Part shown: one piece after another, positions 23,100 to 33,577 of the stretch
Layout: every line of letters starts with the position of its first letter
Numbering within the stretch: the first letter of the stretch is position 1
Assembly: GCA_010015655.1 (NCBI GenBank)
Contig: ML976677.1
Location: 243,531 to 307,530, forward strand
DNA: 64,000 nucleotides
Source: Bimuria novae-zelandiae CBS 107.79
Lineage: Eukaryota > Ascomycota > Dothideomycetes > Pleosporales > Didymosphaeriaceae
Direction of reading: 5' to 3'
The notes under the pieces: model-generated
Told to the model about the DNA's origin: nothing
The model's input: only the letters and a program-made list of their open reading frames with translations
Databases searched by the model: none
Position numbers and translations under genes: made by a program

Positions 23100-25860
23100 C
23101 TTTTGCAGACTCACTACTTCTTGCTATCGTAATCGTACTTTAGGGTGTTAACTTTAGCGCGATTAACCCAGCCTTGCACGCAAAGCTTAAGCTAGTTATA
23201 GTTAATAAGATGCTCTATAGCTAAGTTAGAGCCGGCCTTAGTTATTAAGTCTACTAGATTGTCACGTCTATTAATCTAGCGGATGTCCATAAGATTATTG
23301 CGCTTATAGGCCTCACGCAGAGCTATAATGTCAATTATAAGGCGCTTCTCCTTAGTAGTGCCAAGCTTAACAAGGCAATTGTATAAGGAGCGTAAGTTAG
23401 TGCACACGACAATAGGGACATTAGGAAGGTTAAGTCGCTGCATAATTATATTAATTATACCGCTAATTACAATTACAATATTAACTCTATAGGCTATCGC
23501 GTAAATCTTAGATGTAAGGACGCTGCAAGTAACGCGCTTGCACTTAATAGATAACTAGTAGATAATATTACTAGTAAACTTAAAGTTACAATCGCCATCT
23601 TTGGTCTCATTACCAAGCGTGATCACAAAGCCTATCTATAATAACATGTCCTTATTATTGGCAAATAATGCGTCGACAAAGGCGTACAGCTTTAAGTTAC
23701 TTAAGTCTAGTGGGATAAAGTTAAGACCGCGAGTGATATTCTCCTTCTACTAAATAATGCGCTTATTTAATCTGGTAATTTCTTCTTTTATAGGCTCACT
23801 CGCTTAGGCTGCGGCGGCGAGGTCGAAGCTTGCCTTAGGTTAACAGATTGTCGTAATGTAAGCACCTCGAGCGCGCTATTAAATGTATAATTACTTATTA
23901 TTAGCTATTTCTAGCTTCTCGCCTTGCTTTTTCTGGCGCAGAGTAATGGCGCAATTATTATTATTAAGCTTAATAATGCAGCTGTTAAAGTCAATTTACG
24001 CGTTTGGTAAGAGAAACTACTTAGGCTTAGCCTTAAAACGTAGCTCTTGGTCCTTAAGGTCTGCAAAAGCTTTGTTAGACAGGCTAAGCGTGTCGTTAGT
24101 TTGCATGCTAACAATGCCGAAGCACTTGCTGCTGGCTTTGCTAATAAGTAGGCATGAATTATAAGTGGATGTTACTATGTGGAAAGTCTTGGTGTGGTGT
24201 TTATTATACGTTGACCACTAATAGGCACCTGCTTTAGCAATGCCGTACAGCGGCTTAATAATAACTATAACTATGTTTGTTAGATAACTTTCCTTGAGTT
24301 GGGCTGGTATGTCAGCCATAATAGTACGCTAGAGTGGATCATCCGATTGCGTATAGGCCTGAGTGATGTCACGGAGCCAGAGGTACATGCCCAGCTTCAA
24401 CAGTAATGGTGCTAGAGCGATAATCACACGCTGGCTTGCACGCTGGATGGTGGGAGACTATATTAGGACAAGCTTCTTATCGTTATCGGCGTATCCTTAG
24501 ATAACAAGACAGGACTTTTCGTACGGGCGATTAGTAGTCTTACCCTTAACTTTATTAACGATGCGTGACTTAAAGATGCGGACCTTATTATAACAGTAGG
24601 AACTATACTTCTTAAAGCGGAAGACGCCTTATATTATAAGGGCGTTAATCTCTACCTTTATAGATGCTTTAAATAGTTACCTTAGTGTTATAATTTTGCC
24701 GACTGCTCGTAGCTTCTTAGCCAGGACAAGATTATCACGCTCACGTTAATTAAGGTTAACTGTGGCAGTTATAACTTTGTTAGGTTTTAGCTTGTTCCTT
24801 AAGCCTTTTAGCCTACTGCGCTTACGCTTGGGCGCGGGCTCCTCCATAATAGGAGTAAAATTATCGCTAGAGCCACCATTGTCCTCGTCCTCTACGGGAG
24901 GGGTAATGGTGGTCGTATCGTCTGCATGATACGGGCGCACTACGGTGATACGGAAGGTGATTTATTTATTATTAATTTTGATAACCACGGATTACTTATT
25001 AACGTGGAGGGCGATTATCTAATGCGGGCCAGACTATCCATAGTTCTCTCGCCAGACCTTAACGCTGCTTAGGATAAGTAATAGTAAGACATTAGTTACG
25101 TTAGGACTATTGCGAGTTGCAAGAGCCTTATTAACTTGGCGCTTTGCCTTAATCTTACGCACTTCAGCCATTACTTTGCGCACTACAGCGCCGCGGGCGG
25201 TAATAGATAGCGATAGTGGTAATTTCTTTAACAGGCGAGGATATGCTCTAAAGACGAGAAGAGTCGGGACAAGTCCGTTAGGACCTGCGGTGTCATTAAC
25301 AGCCTTGACAGCTATCTGCAAGATATGTTTGGGAGCGGTTGTGCGTCCAACGTCTGCAGAGATCACCCTATAAGCACAGTAGATAAGAGCATAATAGCGC
25401 TTAACCTTACTAATTAAATAATGTGCCTCCACTAGGACTTCCTTAACCTCAATTACAAGTAATGTAGCGTTGTTAACAAACTCGTTAGTAATAAAGTTCT
25501 TGCCAGCATCTGTCTTGATGACGTTAGGAGGACCGACGTACATGTCGATCCATATGGCGCGAAGGAGATCCCAAGTAGTGTTTGCCTAGATGTTTGGCAT
25601 AAATTAAGCAGCTTAAAAAGCTATGGCTTTATTAACTGCGTAGAGCACTAGTTTCTGATTAATGTACATTACATTAATAATAACGCATGAGTTAAAGTCC
25701 ATGTTATTGCGAATAGTAAAGCGGAAACGGCCAGGTGCTTTGCTGTGGATTTAACACTAGTGATAGTACTTATTAATGCGATTAATGATGTCCTTGTTAA
25801 TGTCTTTATAGCCTGCTTTGCTGAGGATCTTGTGCAGTCGTCTAGTAGCAGGATGGCCAA
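23100..25860 (-). pseudogene. Copia-B pol remnant
   Basis: On the minus strand, 25543-25034 is a 169-codon open piece of integrase. It begins at the core with IKTDAGKNFITNEF and continues through VEAHYLISKVKRYYALIY and the AVKAVNDTAGPNGLVPTLLV block, which also occurs in Copia-A. An Asp/Glu- and Lys-rich linker follows (24940-24746). The RT and RNase H parts to the left (24700-23100) are recognisable only by matching Copia-A, for example the RNase H block near 23700. Stops are frequent, so this is a remnant, not a gene. Confidence 0.8.
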
Positions 25861-26299
25861 AGCGTCGGTAAAGCTGGCGCAGCTTAGTCTTAGTTAAGTA
25901 GTGGATAACGGTCTCTTGTTTATTAAGCAGGAGCCATGGATGTCCCTATTTGCGGACAATTGGGAATTCTTTGCCACCTTGAACGAGCATATTGTCGACG
26001 TTGTTGAAGAAGATACTATAATAATCTATATTATTTAAGCAGAGCAGAAATGGTGTGTTAGTTAGCATTACTATAAAGGTGATCGTACTAAATGGCGTGC
26101 TAACATTAACGTCGCTAAGGGAGAAACACTCTAGATTATCTCTAAATTAGATTCGACAACGTCTTGCGGTAGACTTATTAATAACTATAAATGGTTAGAT
26201 AAGCTACAGCGCCTTCACTTATGTTTTTCTAATAGTTAAGACACTAGCTACACTAGTGTTAGGCATAATACCTTAAAAGATATCTACGCCGTAGCGTGA

Positions 26300-28140
26300 A
26301 TTAAATAAGAAGAGTTAAGCATCTTTATTTGCTTTGCCAGAGATATAAGGATTATCGCCTGTGATTGTATAAAGTGCGGCAGCGTTATTAAGGCTAGAGA
26401 CAATAGCGTCGCCATCAATCTTGCCACAGGATGCAGTTAAGTAGACGTAGTTAGTAAAATATGCTTTAATGTTATTATTACTAGCATCATTGTCGCTGCT
26501 ATCGCTGTCTTCAAGCTCTATGCCTTCATGGCCGGCGAGAAACACTCCATAGCTTGGGGCATTAGGATTATCTTAAGCGTATTAGTAATAGCGTTGGCGA
26601 TGCTCCATGCGCTCCTTCTTTAAGTGTCAAGTTAACCAGCACTTAGGCTACTTACAGATAAAGCATGTCTTGTTGCGGCGATTACCTAAGTAGTTTAAAT
26701 AATAGTTATTGTTAAATCGATTACCGCGCGATCCGCCTTAACCTTAATAGTGGTGACTGTGGTAATTATTATCTAATAATCCTGTAGCTTATTGATTATT
26801 GCGAATATAGCGGCGGTTAGTGTAATACTACTTATCTGTATCTCGTGATAGAAACTGGCTATTAGGATGACAGCTTAACCACATGCTAACTGCGTTGCGG
26901 AGATCTGCAGCGACACCTTTAAATGTAGTCGCTAGCTTTAAGCAAGCCATAGTAGTTGCTTTAATGCCACGACATGCGCTAAGGAGCTATTGCGCAAGCA
27001 AATGCTAATTATAGCTCTCACCCTAGTCCTGTGATAGTGCCTGATAGAGCATGTTCATCTTACTAATAACTATTTCAAGACACTCTATAGGGTCTTTCTC
27101 AGGGTTAGTAGTTATAACGCTCTTAAGCGTAGTGCTATGCCACTCCTGGAGGTACATCTGGTAAGCTTGTGTGGTGTTGAAGTACGTGCGTAGCTTATTA
27201 AGCATTGTGTTATAAGTAAGCGTAAGCGCCTGGGGAGCAATGTAATCGTAGTAATACTAAAGCGCTCGGCTAGTAAGCATAACAGAGAGTGCCATTTTAT
27301 ACTACTTATCCTTATTAATCCCAATCTTGGTGCAGAGGTCGTTGAACACCTTAATCTTCGTCTTAAGGATATCGTATTTATCACCTAAATACTTCTACTC
27401 CGGCGTGTATAACTTGGCGAGGTTAGTAAGCAAATAAGAGTTGTTCTGCACAGGCGTAAATCTAGGTTATAATAATAATAATAATCTTCCACCTAGCGGA
27501 GCTCGCTGCTGCCGCTATTATTCTTTATCATCTATAATCTAGTGGCACTTGAAGCCTTCGCAGAGCCTCATAAGCTTAAGATACTCGGCGGGCCATTTTA
27601 GGACGGCGGTCAATGTGAGGAGTTCTACGAATTAGTCAGGGAGACTATCACCGTTACCCTACTTAATGTAGATACCTTGCTAGCAGAGGAGCTCTTTAAG
27701 TGCTTTTTAGATGCGCTTGTTAATGCTGTTAAAGAGATTGCGGGTGAAGTTCTCGAAATACTCCTTAAACTTAAGTAGTAGAAACAGGTCGAATATGTCA
27801 TCTTCTTCCACCTGTATTATCCAGTCGATAACTATGGTGTTAAGTTTGTCTGTATTGACGGTGGCGTCAGCGATGTTAAAATCTTGATTAGTGTACTGGT
27901 CCTTGTAGATTGTCTTGTCTAGGTACCACGAGCGGTCTTTTGTTTGGGTGTACTTTATAATGGCGTTTTAGATGTGGGCCTGTGATTGGCGTGATTGACG
28001 AGGGTTGGCGTGGTTGACGCAAATCTCCTTCCGAACTGAGTCTTGGTAGGGACAATCCAGGCGGAGAGATCCTTCAGATACGAGGCGCCGCTGATTCTGA
28101 TGCAGGATAGCAGTGAGCTTGTCGTACCTGTACTTCGCAC
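26300..28140 (-). pseudogene. Copia-B gag remnant
   Basis: The N-terminal Gag reads near 28140-27960 (KYDKLTAILHQNQRRLVSEG). A helical Gag core lies around 27205-27023. A zinc-knuckle-like CFICK..KCW motif with a following His lies near 26690-26640, followed by an acidic block (26545-26315). Frames change several times. The last visible block leads into the protease/integrase region. Confidence 0.6.
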
Positions 28141-28285
28141 TAGCGATGCTGTATCCTGGGCCTTGGTAGGGGAGGAGGCATGCGCTAACCGCTTCTATCG
28201 CCAGAATACTCAGCCTGAAACGTGCGCTGAGATTCCCTGTACACAGTATATCTTGCCGATCTGTGGTGTAGCAACCACTGATCAG

Positions 28286-28502
28286 TGTTAATACGGCAAT
28301 AGGCTGCTGGATCAAGACTTCGTTGCAACGATGTGGTATTGATTTNNNNNNNNNNNNNNNNNNNNNNNNNNNNNNNNNNNNNNNNNNNNNNNNNNNNNNN
28401 NNNNNNNNNNNNNNNNNNNNNNNNNNNNNNNNNNNAACAAGCCGCAGGCAAACTGCATGGCGGTGAAAGCCGTAGCAGTGTTGCGCAGGTTTGATACCAA
28501 CA
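28286..28502 (-). repeat. 5' LTR of Copia-B, interrupted by an assembly gap
   Basis: Both ends match the LTR at 22691-22955, but the middle is N. The missing part corresponds to the stretch with the tandem repeat in the other LTR. The LTR is 48 bp shorter than its partner, so either the gap length is an estimate or the repeat number differs. Confidence 0.9.
28346..28435. other. Assembly gap (90 N)
   Basis: There are 90 undetermined bases within the LTR. The gap falls on the tandem-repeat part, a usual cause of assembly breaks. Reading frames that cross it are meaningless. Confidence 1.
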
Positions 28503-28507
28503 ATTAG

Positions 28508-29600
28508 TTATACTATACTTAGTATAAGGTTTTAGACTGCTAGATAGTTAATAGTACTACATATATTAAGAAGTATTTTAAAAGCTCTATAGTATTAATT
28601 TAAATACTAGTTTACTACTAATTACTAAGGTATTACAGCTATAGACTTTATAATAATATACTACTATTAGCTTATTAAGCACTATTTCTTATTATTTTTA
28701 ATATACAGAGGAGCTATAATTAGCGTACGTAGACTAGGTAATAGTTAATGACCTAAGCTTTAAGATATATATAGATCTATTAATAAGGGAAATACTAGTA
28801 TAGAACTAAACGTCGTTACTACGCGCCCTACTAGTAAGCTACACTACGCTTTCTAAATACGTTAAATTACGCCTAGTAGAGAGGAAGGTAAGAATCTTAA
28901 AGTATTTAGTTAAATTATAAAGTAGAATTTTTATAAATTATAATATATAGATATTACTAAATAAATATAACTATTTTAGAGTTATCGTGTACTTTATTAG
29001 TAAGTTAGTGTTTTTAACTAGAATAAAGCTAGCCTAGCTAAATTTAAATAAATTTAATAAAGTTTAAGAAATCTATATTACTAACTTATAACTTTAAGAT
29101 TCTTTTTATAAATAGCGCGACGTACTTATTACTTTTTAGCCTTTTTTTTTATAATTATACAGGTGCTATATGAGCTTAGGTAATTTTTAATATTATTTAA
29201 GTGTATAATTTTATCTAGAAACTCTATTATTTTGTAGGAGATAATGCTAGTAATAATATTATAATTTTTATTTATAAGCTTAATAATACCTCCCTAAAAG
29301 ATCTCTATATTAGTAACTATTATATACGCTACACTAGCTATATTATTAATTTTATATTAAAAGCTTTTATATATAGTAAAAGTATAAATAACTTTAAAGT
29401 AGCGCTATTAAAGGCGTTACCTAATAAATAATATACTATATTTTAGGCCCGCGGTGTAGCTAGCAAGCTATATAATTTTATTAATTTTATTTATAACTTT
29501 TATAAACATTAACGCGCCTGAAAGAAAATATAATAAATAAAGCTTAATAAAAATAATCTTTTTTTATTTCTTTATACTTAATTTAATTAAGAATAGCGGG
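28508..29600. other. AT-rich interior of hAT-2 right of Copia-B
   Basis: This is RIP-type sequence collinear with hAT-R: 29095-29240 matches 16210-16390, and 29580-29600 matches about 16925. It carries transposase coding sequence in plus orientation with all frames broken. Confidence 0.7.
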
Positions 29601-30712
29601 ATTTAGTGACACAGCGAGCTCTAGAAGCCTATCCGTCGCTTTTTCAAGCAGGCGCGCGCTGAGAGCTCCACCATGGGCGATAAATATAATCCTACGCTCG
29701 ACGCTCTGTTGGACGACGAGTGGGACGAGGTCCGCGTCATGGCTGAGGTCTTGGAGACTTTCTGCAAGAATACGAAGTCGCTGGAAGGCAACGCCTCCGG
29801 CAGCGGTTTCGGCTCACTGTGGCAGACGGTGGTCAACCTACAAGAAATCTACGCCTTTCTCAGCGGCGAAGACGAGCGCAGCGTCTATCAAATCGAGGGC
29901 TTCGAGCAGTCCGATTATATGGTCTCTGGCGTCAAGCTCGCCCACGAGAAGCTGATCACATATTTCACAAAGCTGGTGCTGCCAGCCGACCAGACACCGA
30001 GTCTCTATTCGTGGCGACGGCCATACACTCATGCCTACGCCTCTCATGGTTCAAGACCCAGTGGAAGGCACACCCGATGTGGTATAAGGCAGCGGAGAAA
30101 TCGATTCGGGACGTATACAAACAATACCTGGAGGCAGAGGCACCCGGCGCCGACGACCTCGACGAGCTCCCAGAGGTCCCACGCACGCGCAAGGTCCCTG
30201 GGGCGTATGCTAGCGACGAGCGGAGACTCCGCACAATGTTTGTGGACGATCACCTTCTCACAGGCAAGAAGGCGCATAAGCGGCAGAAACGCACGTCGCA
30301 GCTCGACGAGTACTTTGATAGTCTCTACCACGACAGACTGACGAGCTCCGCGTCCCCGGACATGTACAAATTGATGCAGGATCCACACCGCTGGTGGGTT
30401 GACGTCGGCCAGAAACGCTTCCCAGTCGTATACAAGATGGCGATGGATCATCTCTCTGTGCCAGCCACCCCATGCGACTGCGAGCGGTGTTTCTCGTCCG
30501 CTAGGAGAACAATCACGTGCGATCGCAATTCATTATCGCCAGCCGTCGTCGAAGCTCTACAACTACAGAAGAACTGGCTCATAAGAGACGCCATATCGAG
30601 TCACCTCACGGCGTTGTCAAAACACGTCGTCAAGAAGGATGCCGGCCAAAACATCCAGCTGGTGGACGACAGCCAGTTTCTCGACCACAACACCAACCTC
30701 CTTCCTAATTAG
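29600..30712 (+). pseudogene. hAT transposase C-terminal half, nearly intact, one frameshift
   Basis: This GC-balanced block encodes the catalytic C-terminal half of a hAT transposase. From 29673 (MGDKYNPTLDALLDDEWDEV) the frame runs through WQTVVNLQEIYAF to PSLY near 30005-30010. It then jumps to another frame reading VATAIHSCLRLSWFKTQW to the TAG at 30710. One base appears to be missing at the jump, because hAT-R has PSLYYVATALHP there in a single frame. The hAT C-terminal dimerisation region is clear (CDCERCFSSARRTITCDRN, then LQLQKNWLI). One TAG lies upstream near 29626. No RIP-type stop load is present, unlike everything to its left in the same element. Confidence 0.88.
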
Positions 30713-30727
30713 GAAAGTTGTATATAT

Positions 30728-30751
30728 ACGAACGTTCGGCCGAACGTTCGT
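30728..30751. repeat. Perfect 24-bp palindrome in hAT-2 subterminal region
   Basis: The palindrome is centred on GGCC with GAACGTTC arms. GAACG words recur at both ends of the element, which suggests binding sites for the transposase. This is inference from position and repetition. Confidence 0.6.
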
Positions 30752-30876
30752 TGTACTGTTCGAAGACGCTCCTGTTAGAGTCGTCTCGAACGTACGTACA
30801 TTTGTATGTGGGCCGAATGAACGAACAAGCACCTTGTTCGGATCCTGTTCGATTCGTTGGCAGCGCTGGAACGTGC

Positions 30877-31663
30877 TTCGCGTAGTACGAGGCTGAAGGG
30901 ACGATACCAGACCTGGACGCCTGTACTACGATGGGGACGCTGATCTGAATTGTGGTTTATATCGCGAGCGCTTCAAATGAGCGTCGGGAATCGTGGAAGA
31001 CAGGATATGGGAAGAGAACACAAAATATAAGGACCATCTCGTGGGAACGATCGTTAGCGATGTCATTTATCAGTCCGGGGAAGACAGGATGCAATTAAAC
31101 GAAGCCATCTTTCTCGCTAAGCCGCTGAATCAGCCATACAAAGGTCGCCGTGGATATACTATTGATATTCACGTGATTCTTGGCCTCTCAAGGCTGTTCA
31201 TCGAGTGGATGTCCGCATTCTAATTGAAATTAAGACTCCAATTTACCAAGTCCCTCAGCAGAGAAAGCATAATCTGGAATATAATCAACACTAATTTAGT
31301 GAAGAGAACGAAAGACATCCACAGCCGAACCCAGTCCCGCCTGTTCCAGGGTTTGGGTACATACACGTGACTTATGCGATTTCTTACAGATTCTCAGACT
31401 TCCGAAGCAAAAATAGAGCAACGTACTAGGCGTTCAGTTTCAGGTCAGGTAAAACCATAAACATTCACGATGTAGCTTTCGCTGAATTTCAAGACATTGT
31501 ACACTTTCAATGGTTCAAACGCTGAGAGACAATGCATCGGGCCTACATAGAGCTTGCATAAAGGGTTAAAAGGTGTCTCCTTCCGGTTATATATCAGCCT
31601 ATCAAAAAGTTTCCTGCATTGAGAAAACAACTCAACAATAAAGCATATAGACCTACCTTCACA
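30877..31663. other. Single-copy strip with upstream region of the next gene
   Basis: A 76-codon open run at 30993-31223 (MEDRIWEENTKYKDHLVGTI) is coding-like in composition but has no known domain; it might be an old gene fragment. TATATAT at 31588-31594 lies about 70 bp before the ATG at 31664 and is a plausible TATA element for it. Confidence 0.45.
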
Positions 31664-32299
31664 ATGTGCTTCAACATCGTACTCAAATGTTTCAACACAC
31701 TGTCGACCGTGAATGAGGACGAAGCCTTACCGAACCAGACGGTATCGTGTGTCATCTATCCTCCTAGTCATCCCGAAATGGTATCCGATCTTCCGAGAAC
31801 ACGGACGGCCGTGAAGACTTTCGATGCACGTGTGGGAAAACCCCAAGCCGACGGAGCAACCTATTGCTGTCGTTGTCACAAAGAGAACACTGTAATTCAA
31901 TACAAGGGTTCCCATTCATTTGGCAAGCTGAAGTGCGCTCACTGCCGCCATGTCGTTTGTATTCAATGTTTCACAACCAATATCTTGACTCAAAATGACC
32001 ATATACGCGGCGATCATGTTGTTTTTGTCCCTCGATTCGACGGAAACGAAGTGCACTACGCTTCCGTCTGCCCTAAATGCGGACTGAGTTATCGGGCTAG
32101 ACGAGCATTCAACCGCTACGAGCCTGCCACGACATCCGTGCAATTCACGGGATTCACTTGTCGGTGCGGTATGGTTGCAGCGCTTGGGTGGCTGTGGTTT
32201 GCAATTGGAGCTCCATACGATTGGCGTAAAGACCAGAACGATTGCTACATTCGAGCAGTACTACATCGTGCTAACCTTGGAGTGGGCGCCTCTACCTGA
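31664..32299 (+). CDS. Zinc-ribbon-like cysteine-rich protein
   Basis: The frame gives 211 residues, single exon. The start at 31664 (TTCACAATG) was preferred over an in-frame ATG 45 bp upstream because of its better context and the TATA spacing. Residues about 65-105 hold CxxC pairs (YCCRCHK, LKCAHC, CIQC). A further pair follows at about 140-145 (VCPKCG), then FTCRCG at about 170, and the protein ends with a hydrophobic stretch (AALGWLWFAIGA). Such paired CxxC units suggest one or two zinc ribbons. Many Dothideomycete genomes carry short proteins of this layout, but I cannot name the family with certainty. No signal peptide is evident. Role unknown; nucleic-acid or protein binding would be a guess. 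Confidence 0.7.
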   Translation: MCFNIVLKCFNTLSTVNEDEALPNQTVSCVIYPPSHPEMVSDLPRTRTAVKTFDARVGKPQADGATYCCRCHKENTVIQYKGSHSFGKLKCAHCRHVVCIQCFTTNILTQNDHIRGDHVVFVPRFDGNEVHYASVCPKCGLSYRARRAFNRYEPATTSVQFTGFTCRCGMVAALGWLWFAIGAPYDWRKDQNDCYIRAVLHRANLGVGAST

Positions 32300-33100
32300 T
32301 CAAGATGTCTACAGGCAATGAGACTATTGGTTTAAATCCATGATCGTCCGCGTGGATACCAGGCATTGAAATGTCATTAAAAATCCCCACAGGCCTCCAA
32401 ACTTCCAGGGTGGCAACATTCCATGGCAAACCACATATATAGCGTGGTGGAGAGTGCTATGCACGAGCAGGAGTTTTGTCCTTACAGTTCCATTTACTGC
32501 GTGAGCATGCGAATATGTAAACTTCGATATAGCGGTAGCAAACCATTATTTATTGAATTAGTGTCTTTATGCTTAGAATTATTTGACGTAACGTGATATA
32601 TGTATGACACCAGTGTATTTAATTCAGTCATAATGTGACGTTTTCAACTTGTACTTGCGGTCACCGAGACCTTCTTCGCGAGACCCAACATCACTGCGGG
32701 GCATTTAGGGCCAACTACGAAAGGAAATTCAGATTTTAGTTCTACTCACTCGACACTTCTGCGCCGCCGCCACCGCTGGCTGTGATCCTGCGCCCCAACG
32801 CCTCGCGTTCGACGATTCATTCCAAGGTTAGCCTCCGATCTGACGAGTTGTCAAGCACAGTACGTATTACTGATTTGCTCACCGCTGTAGCTTGCCTACG
32901 TTGCTCGCGGCAGCTATCGCCGGAAACCATGAACCGATCGCCGGGAGTCATTGACAGCTCCAATTCCTGTGCGAACGACCACCGATCGTCGTCTTCACCT
33001 GCTAAACCCGACACGAGGACTTCTACTCTCGACGCAGCTGTTGCTTTCACGTTCGTAGCCGCAGCTCCTTCGGCCCCCGCATCACTTGCACGCAACTTAG
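32300..33100. other. Intergenic, with unresolved 5' exon(s) of the next gene
   Basis: No clear repeat or domain is seen. An ATG at 32929 opens a Ser/Ala-rich frame that is out of phase with the exon at 33101, so a splice join is missing from my model. The acceptor CAACTTAG at 33093-33100 fits the start of the next exon. Confidence 0.4.
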
Positions 33101-33577
33101 AAAGCTGCGGACGATCTGGCTCGCGATGGAGTTCTCGATCTGCTCAACATTGATTTCGACAATCCTGACAAGGGTGAGTTCCGCACTGTGCGGTCAACAC
33201 GAATATGGTATTCTCTGACGATTGTAGCCGCCGACAAGCTCCTCACCGACCTCCAGCATTCAGCGAGGAAGATCCTCTGCGACACGATGATAACGCAGCG
33301 TCGTCACCTGTCCGCCGACGAGTCTCTCACACCAGCCGATATCCAGAAGAGCCACCCGAATATGGTCTTCGACGCCTACATTGTGCTTCTCTCAGCGTGC
33401 AAGGAGGTAGAGTGCATCAAAATGCCGCCCGACTGGTTCTCGTACTTTCTGCCAGCGAAGGAGGTGTTCCCATTGATCCGCACCAAGCATACGGAGAAGC
33501 GGAAGTCTGTTTTGGATAAGCGAATGTGCTGGGTCAAGAATCTTCAAGGCGAAGAGCGGAGCTTACAGATGGAGTAG
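33101..33577 (+). CDS. Spliced gene of unknown function, 3' exons
   Basis: The exons are 33101-33173 and 33228-33577. The 54-bp intron has donor GTGAGT, a CTGAC branch and acceptor TGTAG, and the joint keeps frame (NPDK-AADKLL). The preceding bases CTTAG look like the acceptor of an earlier intron, so the 5' end is not included. The 140 codons visible read mostly as alpha-helical soluble protein (LARDGVLDLLNIDFDN, then LLTDLQHSARKILCDTMITQ) and end in a basic stretch (RTKHTEKRKSVLDKRM). I do not recognise the family. It stands alone between a zinc-ribbon-like gene and a gene-poor strip. Confidence 0.55.
   Translation, partial: KAADDLARDGVLDLLNIDFDNPDKGEFRTVRSTRIWYSLTIVAADKLLTDLQHSARKILCDTMITQRRHLSADESLTPADIQKSHPNMVFDAYIVLLSACKEVECIKMPPDWFSYFLPAKEVFPLIRTKHTEKRKSVLDKRMCWVKNLQGEERSLQME

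Larger units (their letters stand above)
22691..28502 (-). mobile_element. Ty1/copia retrotransposon, RIP-damaged (Copia-B)
   Basis: The LTRs are 22691-22955 (265 bp) and 28286-28502 (shortened by an assembly gap). Each begins TGTT(G/A)ATACGG and ends TTGATACCAACA. ATTAG flanks both sides (22686-22690 and 28503-28507). Genes read on the minus strand in Copia order: Gag near 28140-26300, then integrase, RT and RNase H to about 23100. It is similar in arrangement and protein blocks to Copia-A, but its LTR sequence is different, so the two are related families rather than copies of one. Confidence 0.93.
19793..30868 (+). mobile_element. hAT element with 8-bp target duplication, filled by two other transposons (hAT-2)
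   Basis: The left end is CAGCGCTGCCAACGAACAG and the right end read inwards is CAGCGCTGCCAACGAATCG, so 16 bases match exactly. GAACGTGC flanks both ends (19785-19792 and 30869-30876), a perfect 8-bp duplication as hAT transposases make. Inside lie Pogo-B (20026-22161) and Copia-B (22691-28502), each with its own target duplication. Removing them leaves about 3.1 kb, the size of hAT-R. GAACG/CGTTC words are repeated at both ends, including a perfect 24-bp palindrome at 30728-30751, probably transposase-binding subterminal repeats. Confidence 0.93.

Noticed and set aside
28185..28503. Reading frames through the N gap
   Set aside because: They depend on undetermined bases.
30044..30451. Minus-strand frames opposite the hAT transposase
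   Set aside because: They are antisense shadows of the transposase in GC-rich DNA.
32817..33095. Minus-strand 92-codon frame
   Set aside because: It overlaps the likely 5' exon region of the plus-strand gene and has no domain or splice signals of its own.
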